From Paenibacillus brevis (GTDB lineage Bacteria > Bacillota > Bacilli > Paenibacillales > Paenibacillaceae), in assembly GCF_018919145.1 (NCBI RefSeq), contig NZ_JAHLQJ010000003.1, forward strand, positions 62,001 to 126,000: DNA of 64,000 bases, in the 5' to 3' direction. Positions within the stretch are counted from its first letter, which is position 1, and each line of letters opens with the position of its first letter. The position numbers were made by a program, and so were the translations under genes. Shown piece by piece: positions 54,502-62,731 of this stretch. The notes beneath the pieces are model-generated. The model was not told where the DNA came from. It made no database searches and was given only the letters and a program-made list of their open reading frames with translations.

Positions 54502-54697
54502 ACAAATAACTTAATATTGCTTAGTGTACTTCAACTACGACATAATGTCTAAATGAAGTGTGATAGGTTGTTTTGGGTTTCTAAAGTGTTTAGTTAATTT
54601 GTGAATTGTCAGCAGTAAATCAGACAGCTTTTTTAAGGGCTTCTTGCCGTTGGACGGGTAGTACTGATTTTTACAGGATAAGGAGAATAACCGTGTA

Positions 54698-55381
54698 ATG
54701 ATTGTTGATGAAAAAATAATAGCTGGAATTTTTGTGGAGGAGAGCAAAAATAGATTTTTGTGTAGAGTAATAATTGATAACAAGATTTGTGAATGCTATG
54801 TTCCTAGCTCGTCTAGGATTGATAATTACTTAAATTTAAAGGGACGTGAGGTTCTTCTTACTGAAAACAAGGGAATAAATAAAAGAACTAGATTTAGTCT
54901 TTTTGCGGTGAAATATTATAATAAATATATTCTAATTAATTTGAACATGGTTAATAAAATAGTAGGAGCTATGATTCTTGAGAGGAATATGAAGCATCTT
55001 TCTGAAATAGGAATTAGAAGAGAACAAACAGTAGAGGGGTATAAAACAGATTTAATAGTAGAGGATAACGGTGAGTTTACTATTATAGAGATCAAGGGAG
55101 TAATTTCAGCTAAAAGGGAAGTTGAATTTCCAAGTGTAGCTTCGGAAAGAGCAACAATGCAGCTTAAAAAGATTAAAGAGCTTCTGCAGCGTGGATACAA
55201 GGTTGTATATCTGATCGTATCACTTAGTCCCATTGTGAAAAAAATTGTATTAGACCCTGATTTCTCGGAGTATTATTATTTACTAAATGAATGTGTTGAA
55301 TTAGGAATGCGTCTAAAGGGGTTTTCATTGTCGTATGAAGAGGGTAGCATTATCTACAATCAAAAGTTAAGAATTATTTAA
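54698..55381 (+). CDS. SfsA-like nuclease-domain protein
   Basis: 227 aa. The N-terminal OB-like part ESKNRFLCRVIIDNKICECY, with VPSSSRI in place of the PNPGRL of SfsA, and the C-terminal PD-(D/E)XK core (Asp118 in YKTDLIVED, Glu131 and Lys133 in TIIEIKGV, then FPSVASERATMQLKKI and YKVVYLIVSLS) match the SfsA family of DNA/RNA nucleases. AAGGAG is 12 nt before ATG. It is separated from the DruA-like gene by 196 bp and has AT-rich codon use. It may be an additional nuclease of the defence cluster, or an independent cargo gene. Confidence 0.75.
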   Translation: MIVDEKIIAGIFVEESKNRFLCRVIIDNKICECYVPSSSRIDNYLNLKGREVLLTENKGINKRTRFSLFAVKYYNKYILINLNMVNKIVGAMILERNMKHLSEIGIRREQTVEGYKTDLIVEDNGEFTIIEIKGVISAKREVEFPSVASERATMQLKKIKELLQRGYKVVYLIVSLSPIVKKIVLDPDFSEYYYLLNECVELGMRLKGFSLSYEEGSIIYNQKLRII

Positions 55382-55475
55382 TTCTTGCACTATTTTCATA
55401 CTAAAATAGTAGGCTAATCATAGGAAATATAAATTAGCTTAGTATCGTATGATGTTGCAGTTAATTTGATTAAAG

Positions 55476-55509
55476 CACGAAACTCAATTACGAGATTCGT
55501 GTTTTTTTA
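55476..55509 (+). terminator. Terminator after the SfsA-like gene
   Basis: CACGAAACTC (55476-55485) pairs with GAGATTCGTG (55492-55501), one mismatch, followed by TTTTTTT. Confidence 0.85.
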
Positions 55510-55574
55510 TGTCAAGGTTCCGATTATAACTGGAAAATGAAAAGACAAGTAGAGGCACATAACCTCCTTGTTCA

Positions 55575-55811
55575 TTGAAAACAAAATACTATCTTATCCA
55601 GCACTTTCTTCGCATGCTCCAGAAGGAGAAAGCCAGTTTGCAGGTGCGCCATAATCATCTTGAATTATTAAGATGCAAGCGATTTTGCCATGCAGTAAAT
55701 AAATGGTGGTTCCATTTAAGGCGACGATTCATGCGAAGGTATAATGATACTTCTGTCCAGCCACAGCTTATCGCAATGGGGGCAGCTCGCAGAGAACCTG
55801 GGAGAGGTTAG
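55575..55811 (+). CDS. Doubtful basic ORF, 78 codons
   Basis: TTG start (or ATG 55614), no ribosome site. Arg-rich: HAVNKWWFHLRRRFMRRYND, then TSVQPQLIAMGAARREPGRG. Its GC content is above that of the surrounding island. I do not recognise it; it could be a fragment of a mobile-element gene or a chance frame. Confidence 0.25.
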   Translation: MKTKYYLIQHFLRMLQKEKASLQVRHNHLELLRCKRFCHAVNKWWFHLRRRFMRRYNDTSVQPQLIAMGAARREPGRG

Positions 55812-55876
55812 ATACCTATGAGAATGACTAACCATCGTTCGCTGGATAAGTAAATCATCAAACCCAAACAGAGGAG

Positions 55877-55904
55877 AAGGGGCATTCGCATGCCCCTTTC
55901 ATTT
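55877..55904. terminator. Hairpin in the right-end remnant region
   Basis: AAGGGGCAT (55877-55885) pairs perfectly with ATGCCCCTT (55890-55898) over TCGC, followed by TCATTT. Confidence 0.6.
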
Positions 55905-56234
55905 AAACTTATGTCAAAATATGTGTTTATCTTAAACCAATCCTTTAATAATGAAGTTTCTTAATCTGCTTTATTGGGAGGTATTGTATGAAGCACAATC
56001 TGAATCCGATACAGCATGCAAATTGCTATGCTCAAGCAGTTATTATCCATATCTCTAATTACCGAACAGGAGTTTCGTGCTCTCAAAAGCAAAATCATGA
56101 GGGACTACGGTGTGATTTCTGACCTGACAACCTGATTCGCACAATTGTTGATTACACCCAATCTTGCGGAAAGAAGCGGAGGCGCGACACGCTAAAGAGA
56201 TAAAGGACCCAATTGATGGTTGGAGATTCTAAAT
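55905..56234 (+). pseudogene. Fragments of SHOCT-like and recombinase-associated small genes
   Basis: Near 56005-56130 a short frame reads MQIAMLKQLLSISLITEQEF then RALKSKIMRDYGVISDLTT and stops; LITEQEFRALKSKI is the SHOCT-like tail seen in small proteins encoded just before serine recombinases of Firmicute mobile elements. A stop lies just upstream of this frame, so no intact gene is present. Then LRKEAEARHAKEIKDPIDGW ends at 56232. Read as eroded mobile-element ends; no recombinase remains. Confidence 0.4.
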
Positions 56235-56260
56235 TAAAGCATCCTTCGGGGTGCTTTTTC
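56235..56260. terminator. Bidirectional hairpin terminator
   Basis: AAAGCATCC (56235-56243) pairs with GGGTGCTTT over TTCG, with T on both strands. It lies between the fragments and the minus-strand 60-aa gene. Confidence 0.7.
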
Positions 56261-56271
56261 TATAAACAAAC

Positions 56272-56454
56272 TCAACCTTTGACAATAGCTTCGACAATAA
56301 GGAAAATGATAAGCACGCCAAGCATATAAATCCCGCTTCTAAGGTGCTTAGGATCGTCGTAACTCCATTTAGGAGTAGTGCCCCTACTTATCGCTTTGAC
56401 TAGTCTTTCAAGTAAATAGAAAAGTAGCATTCCAAAGAGGTTTAAAAAACACAA
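56272..56454 (-). CDS. Small membrane protein, 60 aa
   Basis: Two hydrophobic segments: NLFGMLLFYLLERLV at the start and SGIYMLGVLIIFLIVEAIV at the end, joined by a basic/polar loop (KAISRGTTPKWSYDDPKHLR). TTG start, no clear ribosome site; ATG nine codons in is an alternative. Unrecognised. It lies at the right edge of the island. Confidence 0.45.
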   Translation of the reverse strand: MCFLNLFGMLLFYLLERLVKAISRGTTPKWSYDDPKHLRSGIYMLGVLIIFLIVEAIVKG

Positions 56455-56837
56455 GACAAGATTATCGTACCCAATTTAACTCAAGACAAGCACTCCTCCC
56501 AATCGCATCTTAATATCTAATACGGGTAAGGATGAGAATCAATTCATAAAACGGCGTTGACTCATATCCTTAAAATGTCGACCACACCACCGACCACGTG
56601 AATAAGTGTCTGGTTAGCTTAATCATTCTCGATTGTTTTTCCTCTAGATTGAAGGTCTCTTGTCAGTCGATTTTTTAGTTCTCCTTATTATGTGTGGTTA
56701 TTTTGTCGTTCAAGGATTAAAGGATGTGCTTGCCCCGCTTTTTACAAAGAAATTTTATATAATGAAGGAAGTAATTGGAATAAAATAGAATCTAAGGACA
56801 AAATTATCCGCATGATGACAGAGAATTCTGCAGATTT
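56455..56837. other. Intergenic region with possible gene fragment
   Basis: About 380 bp, AT-rich. A plus-strand frame ending at 56869 reads YKEILYNEGSNWNKIESKDK then IIRMMTENSADFYDMEFSIE. It lacks a start and runs antisense into the end of the next gene, so it may be the tail of a lost gene. I see nothing else of note. Confidence 0.3.
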
Positions 56838-57782
56838 CTATGATATGGAATTTTCAATAGAATTGTGATGTTCAGCATGTTCTAATGCCATTGTAAGACG
56901 CGGTAAAGGTATGCCTGCCTTTTTTGCTTCTCTCACAACTTCAAGTACCGCAAAACCCGCTTTACTATTATTGTATTCCATGAAAAGTCGCGGCAAGCTG
57001 CCTTTTGCAAAAATAACCTTGTTAAAAAGTGTGCCGAGAAGTGCCGGTGGAACTTTAGTCAACATGAGAGAAATGGCATCAACCTTTGCGCCCCTTGCTT
57101 TAAGTACAGGGATCATTTCCCTCATATTTAACCCAACATTTGCAAACGAGTCCTTATGGTTCATGAGCGCCGAAAAGCTTCCCCGTTTTATCACCTCCGT
57201 CTCCATAGCCGCATTCATGGCAAAGTGGTTCCATAGCCAGTTTTGCATATCCTTGATCCAGCTAATTTTAAAATGGGCACTTTCAAATAGTTCTTTGACT
57301 TTGTTGTTAATATGTTCAGTACCTGCCCGTGGTTTTTCAAGAAATATCATTTTCAAAAAGCCGCCTCTAAGCCGATTGTCCGCTATGCCGCCTCCTGCTC
57401 CGGGGAAGCCAAAGACAACATTGTTCATAGACAAGGGTGCGATAGATGACTTCAAATCTTGCCAAACATTATTGAATATGAGGACAGGGGTGTCTCCTGC
57501 AGCAGTTGATAGGAATTGTGCTGCTTCCGGAAGTTGTTCCGTGTTGACGCTCATAATAATGAGATCATAATTGGGAAGCACTTCCTCATGCAGTTTGACG
57601 TTCCAGCTTTCTTTTATGAGCTTTTTCCCTCTTCGTGCGTCCCACATCTCAAGATCTATACTACTTCCGAAGGCTTCTTTTCTCCCCTTTCTAACGTAAA
57701 ACTCAACTGTATGCCCTGCCTGTTCGAAAGCCCACGCATATTGGGTCGATATTAAACCTCTGCCGAAGAATAAAATTTTCAT
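56838..57782 (-). CDS. Ketopantoate reductase (ApbA/PanE) family protein
   Basis: 314 aa. It begins MKILFFGRGLISTQYAWAFE, the NADPH-binding start with a modified Gly loop (GRGLIS), has LIIMSVNTEQLPEA, VVFGFPGAGGGIADN and the C-terminal helical domain. Family members reduce 2-ketopantoate or similar keto acids; without panB or panC neighbours the pantothenate role is unproven. It is divergent from a TetR gene, with 150 bp between, and probably controlled by it. Confidence 0.85.
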   Translation of the reverse strand: MKILFFGRGLISTQYAWAFEQAGHTVEFYVRKGRKEAFGSSIDLEMWDARRGKKLIKESWNVKLHEEVLPNYDLIIMSVNTEQLPEAAQFLSTAAGDTPVLIFNNVWQDLKSSIAPLSMNNVVFGFPGAGGGIADNRLRGGFLKMIFLEKPRAGTEHINNKVKELFESAHFKISWIKDMQNWLWNHFAMNAAMETEVIKRGSFSALMNHKDSFANVGLNMREMIPVLKARGAKVDAISLMLTKVPPALLGTLFNKVIFAKGSLPRLFMEYNNSKAGFAVLEVVREAKKAGIPLPRLTMALEHAEHHNSIENSIS

Positions 57783-57820
57783 GTTAGCCCCCCAAAAAAT
57801 AGTTTATGATCCTTGTTTAT

Positions 57821-57903
57821 GATCCGACAACGTGTTGTATAATAATATTGTATGCATTCACTATAGGTTCATCAACCATCAGATTTTTAATATCTGTCGG
57901 ATC
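57821..57903. promoter_or_regulatory. Widely spaced inverted repeat between the reductase and TetR genes
   Basis: GATCCGACA (57821-57829) and TGTCGGATC (57895-57903) are a perfect 9-bp inverted pair 65 bp apart, flanking both divergent start regions. Candidate TetR binding sites or a looping pair. Confidence 0.4.
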
Positions 57904-57932
57904 ATCGATTGAGCCGGAAATGGAGGCGAATA

Positions 57933-58499
57933 ATGAAGAAGCAACCTGAAATTACGGAAAAAACAAGGCAAACATTTATAAATGTATTCTGTGATTTATA
58001 TAGCCAAAAACCCATTGAAAAAATATCTATTCAAGAGATTGCTAACAAGTCAGGCTATAACCGCAGTACATTTTATCAATACTTTACGGATATTTATGAG
58101 TTGTTGGACTACGTTGAAGAGAATGTTTTGAAATCCATTAACGAGGAAATGGCAAACAGGGAGCTTTCTACGCATACATTCCAGGATGCGCTTCAATGTT
58201 TGGAAAATACAGAAGAAATTTCAGTCCTAAAGGCCCTTTTGGGTGACTATGGTTCTGTTCATTTTGTTGAACGGCTGAAAAGAGAAATCCCCTTTGAAAG
58301 ACTGATTGTGGACCTTCCAACAAATGATATCTTAGCGCCATACCTGATTGAGTTTTACATATCAACATTAATGTCTATGTTCCGGCTTTGGATACGCAAC
58401 GACAAAGATTTATCGTCGGAAGAATTGGTCAAGCTGATTGATAGCCTATTCGCGAACGGGATAACACCGTTTCATATCTTTGGCGGAGAAAGAGAATGA
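57933..58499 (+). CDS. TetR family transcriptional regulator
   Basis: 188 aa. HTH part IQEIANKSGYNRSTFYQYFT followed by DIYELLDYVEENV, then an all-helical ligand domain. ATG 57933 with GGAGGC upstream; an in-frame ATG at 57909 would add eight residues without a site. Divergent from the ketopantoate-reductase family gene, so it is likely its repressor. Confidence 0.9.
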   Translation: MKKQPEITEKTRQTFINVFCDLYSQKPIEKISIQEIANKSGYNRSTFYQYFTDIYELLDYVEENVLKSINEEMANRELSTHTFQDALQCLENTEEISVLKALLGDYGSVHFVERLKREIPFERLIVDLPTNDILAPYLIEFYISTLMSMFRLWIRNDKDLSSEELVKLIDSLFANGITPFHIFGGERE

Positions 58500-58674
58500 G
58501 GAAGTTTAATATCGGATCAACTTGCCATTGGCGGGTATCATTGGCGCATTCTTGATATATAGTGCAATGTGGACTTGATTTAAAGTGAGTGCCAATTATT
58601 ACAGTTAAACCCCCAACTGTTCGGCAGAGATCCGAATGTGTGGGGGGGGAGGGGTCATACAATCAAGAAGAGCA

Positions 58675-59493
58675 TTAAAGAATATGCTTAGTCAAATGAA
58701 ATAACTTCATGGCGTCCTGCTTGTTAAGTGTAGGAAGCGAAAGATCGACGGCCTTGGTTCGGTCCCAGGCGATCAGAGGCTGCGGCGGAGGATTATCTAT
58801 CAGCCTGATAATCGGTTGAATACTATTGTCCACCGTCTGGGCGAAGAGCTTCCCCATGACGAGCAGGATGGATTTAAACGGCTGAGCCACGTGATTCGTT
58901 CCGCTATGAGTGTACCCGGGATGATTAAGAATGAAGCGCGTTTTCGTACCTTTATGATTCTCGGCATAGGCGACTCCGAGCAGATCGTTCGCCCGCCCTC
59001 CCTGCAGAGTAGCTTTCAATAAACCGTACTTATTTTGAAGATTGAGATCATCCCAATGAATTTCCCCTTTTGTCATTCCGGTACCGCCGATGCTTACAAT
59101 GACGGGATTGTTCCCTCTCTCCAGCAATTCCGTCAAACCATAGCTTAGAACAAACCGGCTGATGTAATAGAGAGCAAACGTGCTTTCATATCCATCCGGG
59201 GTTAATTTACGCTTTGGGAATTGTTGCATGGCTGTGAGAACCACTCCGTCAAGCGATTTATGGCGTTTTTTAACCTCTAGGATGACACGATGATTTTCCG
59301 ACAGCGACAACAGATCGGCTTGAATAAAGGAGGCGCGGTCAGCGGCGCCTAAGCGTGACGCCTCGTCCAGAAATTCCTTCCCCCTGAGTCGGTTGCTCCC
59401 GGAAACGGTCACTTTGCTCCCCTGGCGCAAATAGTGAATGGCCAGCCCTTTGCCCATTCCGGAAGTACCTCCTGCTATGAATAAGTCTTTCAT
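58675..59493 (-). CDS. Short-chain dehydrogenase/reductase
   Basis: 272 aa from ATG 59493 (AGAGGGAGTGG upstream). The Rossmann start LFIAGGTSGMGKGLAIHYLR has TGxxxGxG-type glycines (GGTSGMGKG); the catalytic Ser/Tyr/Lys region is VIVSIGGTGM then KYGLLK (YxxxK). NADP or NAD not decided. An in-frame ATG at 59589 would add 32 residues without family character. Divergent from the TetR gene at 59682. Confidence 0.88.
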   Translation of the reverse strand: MKDLFIAGGTSGMGKGLAIHYLRQGSKVTVSGSNRLRGKEFLDEASRLGAADRASFIQADLLSLSENHRVILEVKKRHKSLDGVVLTAMQQFPKRKLTPDGYESTFALYYISRFVLSYGLTELLERGNNPVIVSIGGTGMTKGEIHWDDLNLQNKYGLLKATLQGGRANDLLGVAYAENHKGTKTRFILNHPGYTHSGTNHVAQPFKSILLVMGKLFAQTVDNSIQPIIRLIDNPPPQPLIAWDRTKAVDLSLPTLNKQDAMKLFHLTKHIL

Positions 59494-59533
59494 TGATGCC
59501 ACTCCCTCTACGTATGAATTATGACTAATTATG

Positions 59534-59555
59534 TTGACTAGGCAACACCTGTCAA
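59534..59555. promoter_or_regulatory. Candidate TetR operator
   Basis: TTGAC (59534-59538) and GTCAA (59551-59555) form a short inverted repeat around TAGGCAACACCT in the gap between the SDR and TetR genes. Confidence 0.3.
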
Positions 59556-59681
59556 TTAGTATATTAATATCAATATCCAAGCCTATCAATAAGCAGAGTT
59601 GCCGATCTGTTATCTATACAACAATTTTCCTCAATTGTGGTTTTTCCGGAAGGGGATTATCGTACAAGGAGAGGATAAGGT

Positions 59682-60275
59682 ATGAAATTGGCCAATCCCA
59701 ACGACCCACGAGCGAAGCGAACTAGAAAATATATTCAAAATGCATTCATGGATTTACTTGCAGAAAAGGACTTCGAAGCCATCTCCATTCAAGATATTAT
59801 GGACCGGGCCGAGTTAAATCGTGTCACTTTTTATAATCACTACCAGGATAAATATGAGTTTCTGGAGCTGACCCTAAACGAAGCGTTTTCGGATAGTTTA
59901 TCCGCATGGATTCCTCCAGGTACGGTAATGAAGGGGCCTGAGTTGTTGCGCAGGTTAATGATGGCGGTTTGCGAATGGCATATTGAAATGATGAAGAGGT
60001 TAAATTCACGGCGCACACTGACCCAGGCGATGGAGGAAGCGGCCAAGCAGCAGCTATACAATGTTATTATGTCTTGTTTAACGCAAGTCAAAGACATTCC
60101 GGCGCGAAAACAGAGAGAATTGGAAAGGATCGCAACGATGATCAGTTGGTCGATTTACGGCGTAATTGTGAAATGGAGCCATTCGCGGGAGGAGCCGGCC
60201 GAAGATTTGATTGAACAAGTGCTTCCTATTCTTATGTCCAACTTACGTACGCTTGATTTCATGGAAGGAGAATGA
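59682..60275 (+). CDS. TetR family transcriptional regulator
   Basis: 197 aa. It begins MKLANPNDPRAKRTRKYIQN and has SIQDIMDRAELNRVTFYNHY then QDKYEFLELTL (HTH). C-terminal helices carry the ligand domain (TetR_C type). AAGGAGAGGA lies 6-8 nt before ATG. Divergent from the SDR gene, so probably its regulator. Confidence 0.9.
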   Translation: MKLANPNDPRAKRTRKYIQNAFMDLLAEKDFEAISIQDIMDRAELNRVTFYNHYQDKYEFLELTLNEAFSDSLSAWIPPGTVMKGPELLRRLMMAVCEWHIEMMKRLNSRRTLTQAMEEAAKQQLYNVIMSCLTQVKDIPARKQRELERIATMISWSIYGVIVKWSHSREEPAEDLIEQVLPILMSNLRTLDFMEGE

Positions 60276-60316
60276 CAGGAGGACCAACGGTGGTTTTCTC
60301 ATTCCTCAAAACCGTT

Positions 60317-60835
60317 CTAAGTCCGGGTAACGCCGTTTTTTGAAAAATCAGCTTTATATGCAGGGTAGATATACTTGACAAACACAAACATGTTGGTTGC
60401 CCCGATCACACCAAAAGCCAACCGAGCAACCACCTCTGGTATGCCGAACAAGATAATCCCGTTCATATCACCACCGCCAAAAAATCCGCATAAGACTGAC
60501 AAGTAGACGGGGTCAATGATAAGCATGCCTAAAGTCATATAATAAAAGGTGGCTTTGATAACCTTGTTATTGGATTTCAATATCCGTTTTGTTAACAAAA
60601 CAAGTGCATATCCGAGTAAAAGTGTAGCAAGCGGCCCGGCGATACAAAATACAGCAAGTTGCAGATCAGACATAGCATCTTTATTAACAACGATTTGCAT
60701 TCCGGGGAACATAAATTTTATCCTCTGATAAGACCCCATAAAAAGCGCGGCAATCGCATGTGTTCCCTCATGAACAATGTAATAACAAAGGATAGCTGTA
60801 ATTAAACCTAACCATTTTCGTGCGTTACTCTTCAT
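60317..60835 (-). CDS. Membrane metalloprotease-like protein with HEGTH
   Basis: 172 aa, four or five hydrophobic segments. YYIVHEGTHAIAALFMG has HExxH within the first helix, as in M50/DUF3267 intramembrane metallopeptidases; an Asp in MLIIDPVYLSV could be the third ligand. Its start overlaps the last 11 bases of the upstream HTH gene, so it is translated with it. The substrate, if it is a protease, is unknown. Confidence 0.65.
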   Translation of the reverse strand: MKSNARKWLGLITAILCYYIVHEGTHAIAALFMGSYQRIKFMFPGMQIVVNKDAMSDLQLAVFCIAGPLATLLLGYALVLLTKRILKSNNKVIKATFYYMTLGMLIIDPVYLSVLCGFFGGGDMNGIILFGIPEVVARLAFGVIGATNMFVFVKYIYPAYKADFSKNGVTRT

Positions 60836-61358
60836 GGTTTATATCTCCCTGTTCCCAGTTAGGTGATGAAATAATTGAAAGTGTACGTTGTTTACGTTCT
60901 TGGTTAGCTTCAAAATTTAAGTGTTTTTTTACTACCTCAAAAATCTCATCAATAAATTGGCTATATTCATTATCAGACATTAAAAGAGTATTACTGGATA
61001 GAAAAAGTCTGTCTTTAATTGGATCCCCCTTGTCTTTAAAATAACGGTCAAAATCGGATAATAATTTCATTAGAAAAAACTTCGCATTTTTTTCAATAGA
61101 TTCCTCCTCAGCAGTTTCTTGTAATGCTTCAAGATTAAGCATATATTCACGCTCGTATGCTCCTCGTATTCTTGTTTCTTTGCTTATTAATAAATAACCG
61201 TGTTCAAACAACATATTGATGTGTCTGTATAATGTAGTCCTTGGAATATCGCTCATAAGTTCCGAAAGACTCCCGACGGTTCTCCCTTTTTTGTCGGCCA
61301 TATGCTGAATAATACGCATTCTAATAGGGTTGAGCAAAATATCGCCATGATTATCCAT
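60825..61358 (-). CDS. ArsR/winged-helix regulator
   Basis: 177 aa from ATG 61358, with GGAGGTG upstream on this strand; a longer frame from 61418 lacks one. HTH: LLNPIRMRIIQHMADKKGRT then LSELMSDIPRTTLYRHINML, followed by a helical tail. An ArsR-like or PadR/GntR-type winged helix with unknown ligand. It forms an operon with the HEGTH membrane protein, and may control it. Confidence 0.8.
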   Translation of the reverse strand: MDNHGDILLNPIRMRIIQHMADKKGRTVGSLSELMSDIPRTTLYRHINMLFEHGYLLISKETRIRGAYEREYMLNLEALQETAEEESIEKNAKFFLMKLLSDFDRYFKDKGDPIKDRLFLSSNTLLMSDNEYSQFIDEIFEVVKKHLNFEANQERKQRTLSIISSPNWEQGDINHEE

Positions 61359-61714
61359 AATTGCACCTCCATGATTGATTCCAATTTCGATTATGATACC
61401 GAAAATGGAATTGGTCAAGATATTTTAATATTTCGGCATCACAGCAAGATACTTAAAACAAAAGACGGATACCTGGTAATTGGTGTCCGTCTTTATCCAC
61501 ATTAGCATTCTCTTTCTAGCATTATTTAAAAATCAAAATATACAAAATGCAGTAATGGGTGTAATATGAAGTTATTTGAGGCTGCCTGGAGGAACATGAC
61601 TGCTTGTCCGATGTATTGTGAATAAAGTTGCAAACCGAGACGGTAGAACAGACTTAAGCCAGTATGGCGCAGGCTATGCCTACATAGATAGAATATACAG
61701 GGAGATGGACAACA
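61359..61714. other. Intergenic region upstream of the ABC importer operon
   Basis: 356 bp. A hairpin AAAGACGGATACC/GGTGTCCGTCTTT (61463-61494) has only a weak T tail. A palindromic or promoter element is not clear; GATAGAATATACAGGGAG before the start includes the ribosome site (GGGAGATG). Confidence 0.35.
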
Positions 61715-62731
61715 ATGAAGCTTGAGACTACTAAAAGAACTATCATACTGCTAGCACTGGTGCTGATCGTCAGTATCGTGGGTGCGGCTTGCGGCAGCAA
61801 GGCAGCTAATACTGCGAATACGAGTGAGGGAAACGGCACATCGGCGATAGAGGATTCGGCGAATCATCAACCGGAGGAATTGGCTGAACTGACGCTTGGC
61901 CTGTTGCCATCCATAGATGCCATTCCGTTTGTCATTGCTCATGAGCAGGGCTTTGACCAGAAGCACGGGGTTCTTCTGGACATTGAGACGTTCAAGAGCG
62001 CCAAGGATCGGGATGTTGCTTTTCAAGCAGGCAAGGTGGACGGGATTAGCGCCGACCTGGTTGCAATCTCCATCTATAATGAAGCGGGGCTGGATGTGAA
62101 AATTACCAGCACGACCTTTGGAGAATTTGACCTGCTTACCGGCAATAGCGAGATTCAGGATGTGAAGGATCTGAAGGGGAAGACGGTGATCCTGTCCAAG
62201 AACACTTCAACGCAATATACCGTTGCGATGATGCTGAAGCAGGCCGGTCTGACGGAGCAGGATATTCGTATCACGGAGGTGCCGCAAATTCCAACCCGGC
62301 TGGAGCTGTTGAAAAATAATAAAGCAGACGCGGCTGTTCTGCCAGAGCCATTCGTCACGATGGGGGAAGCCGCAGGCTTGCGCATGCTTAGCTCGACGCA
62401 CCAAGCGAATATCAATCCGTTCGTGCTGGCTTTCCCGCAGAGCGTGATCGACGCCAAGGCCGAGGCGATTCGCGCCATGTATGCTGCTTACGATGAAGCA
62501 GTAGCGTATATGCAATCCCATGACAAAGCGGACTACATTGATCTGGTGATTGAAGAAGTGGGTTATCCTGAAACCTTGAAGGAGCAAATTGAGGTGCCGG
62601 CTTACATTCCGGCAAACCAGGTGGATGTGAAGGAAGTGGAAGCGGCCTTCGCCTGGGCCCGTGAACAAGGGCTGTTGACCAAAGATATTACCCCAGAAGA
62701 AGTGATCTCTGATGTCCAATTCAAGAAATAA
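61715..62731 (+). CDS. ABC transporter substrate-binding lipoprotein (SsuA/TauA/NMT1 type)
   Basis: 338 aa. Signal peptide with lipobox VGAAC (Cys about 27), then a Ser/Thr/Asn linker, and a two-lobe binding fold: LTLGLLPSIDAIPFVIAHEQ, KVDGISADLVAISIYNEAG, KGKTVILSKNTSTQYTVAMM and KADAAVLPEPFVTMGEAAGL. This layout fits the NMT1/SsuA-like family for sulfonates, taurine or pyrimidine precursors. First gene of an importer operon; the ATPase start overlaps its end. The substrate is not decided. Confidence 0.88.
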   Translation: MKLETTKRTIILLALVLIVSIVGAACGSKAANTANTSEGNGTSAIEDSANHQPEELAELTLGLLPSIDAIPFVIAHEQGFDQKHGVLLDIETFKSAKDRDVAFQAGKVDGISADLVAISIYNEAGLDVKITSTTFGEFDLLTGNSEIQDVKDLKGKTVILSKNTSTQYTVAMMLKQAGLTEQDIRITEVPQIPTRLELLKNNKADAAVLPEPFVTMGEAAGLRMLSSTHQANINPFVLAFPQSVIDAKAEAIRAMYAAYDEAVAYMQSHDKADYIDLVIEEVGYPETLKEQIEVPAYIPANQVDVKEVEAAFAWAREQGLLTKDITPEEVISDVQFKK

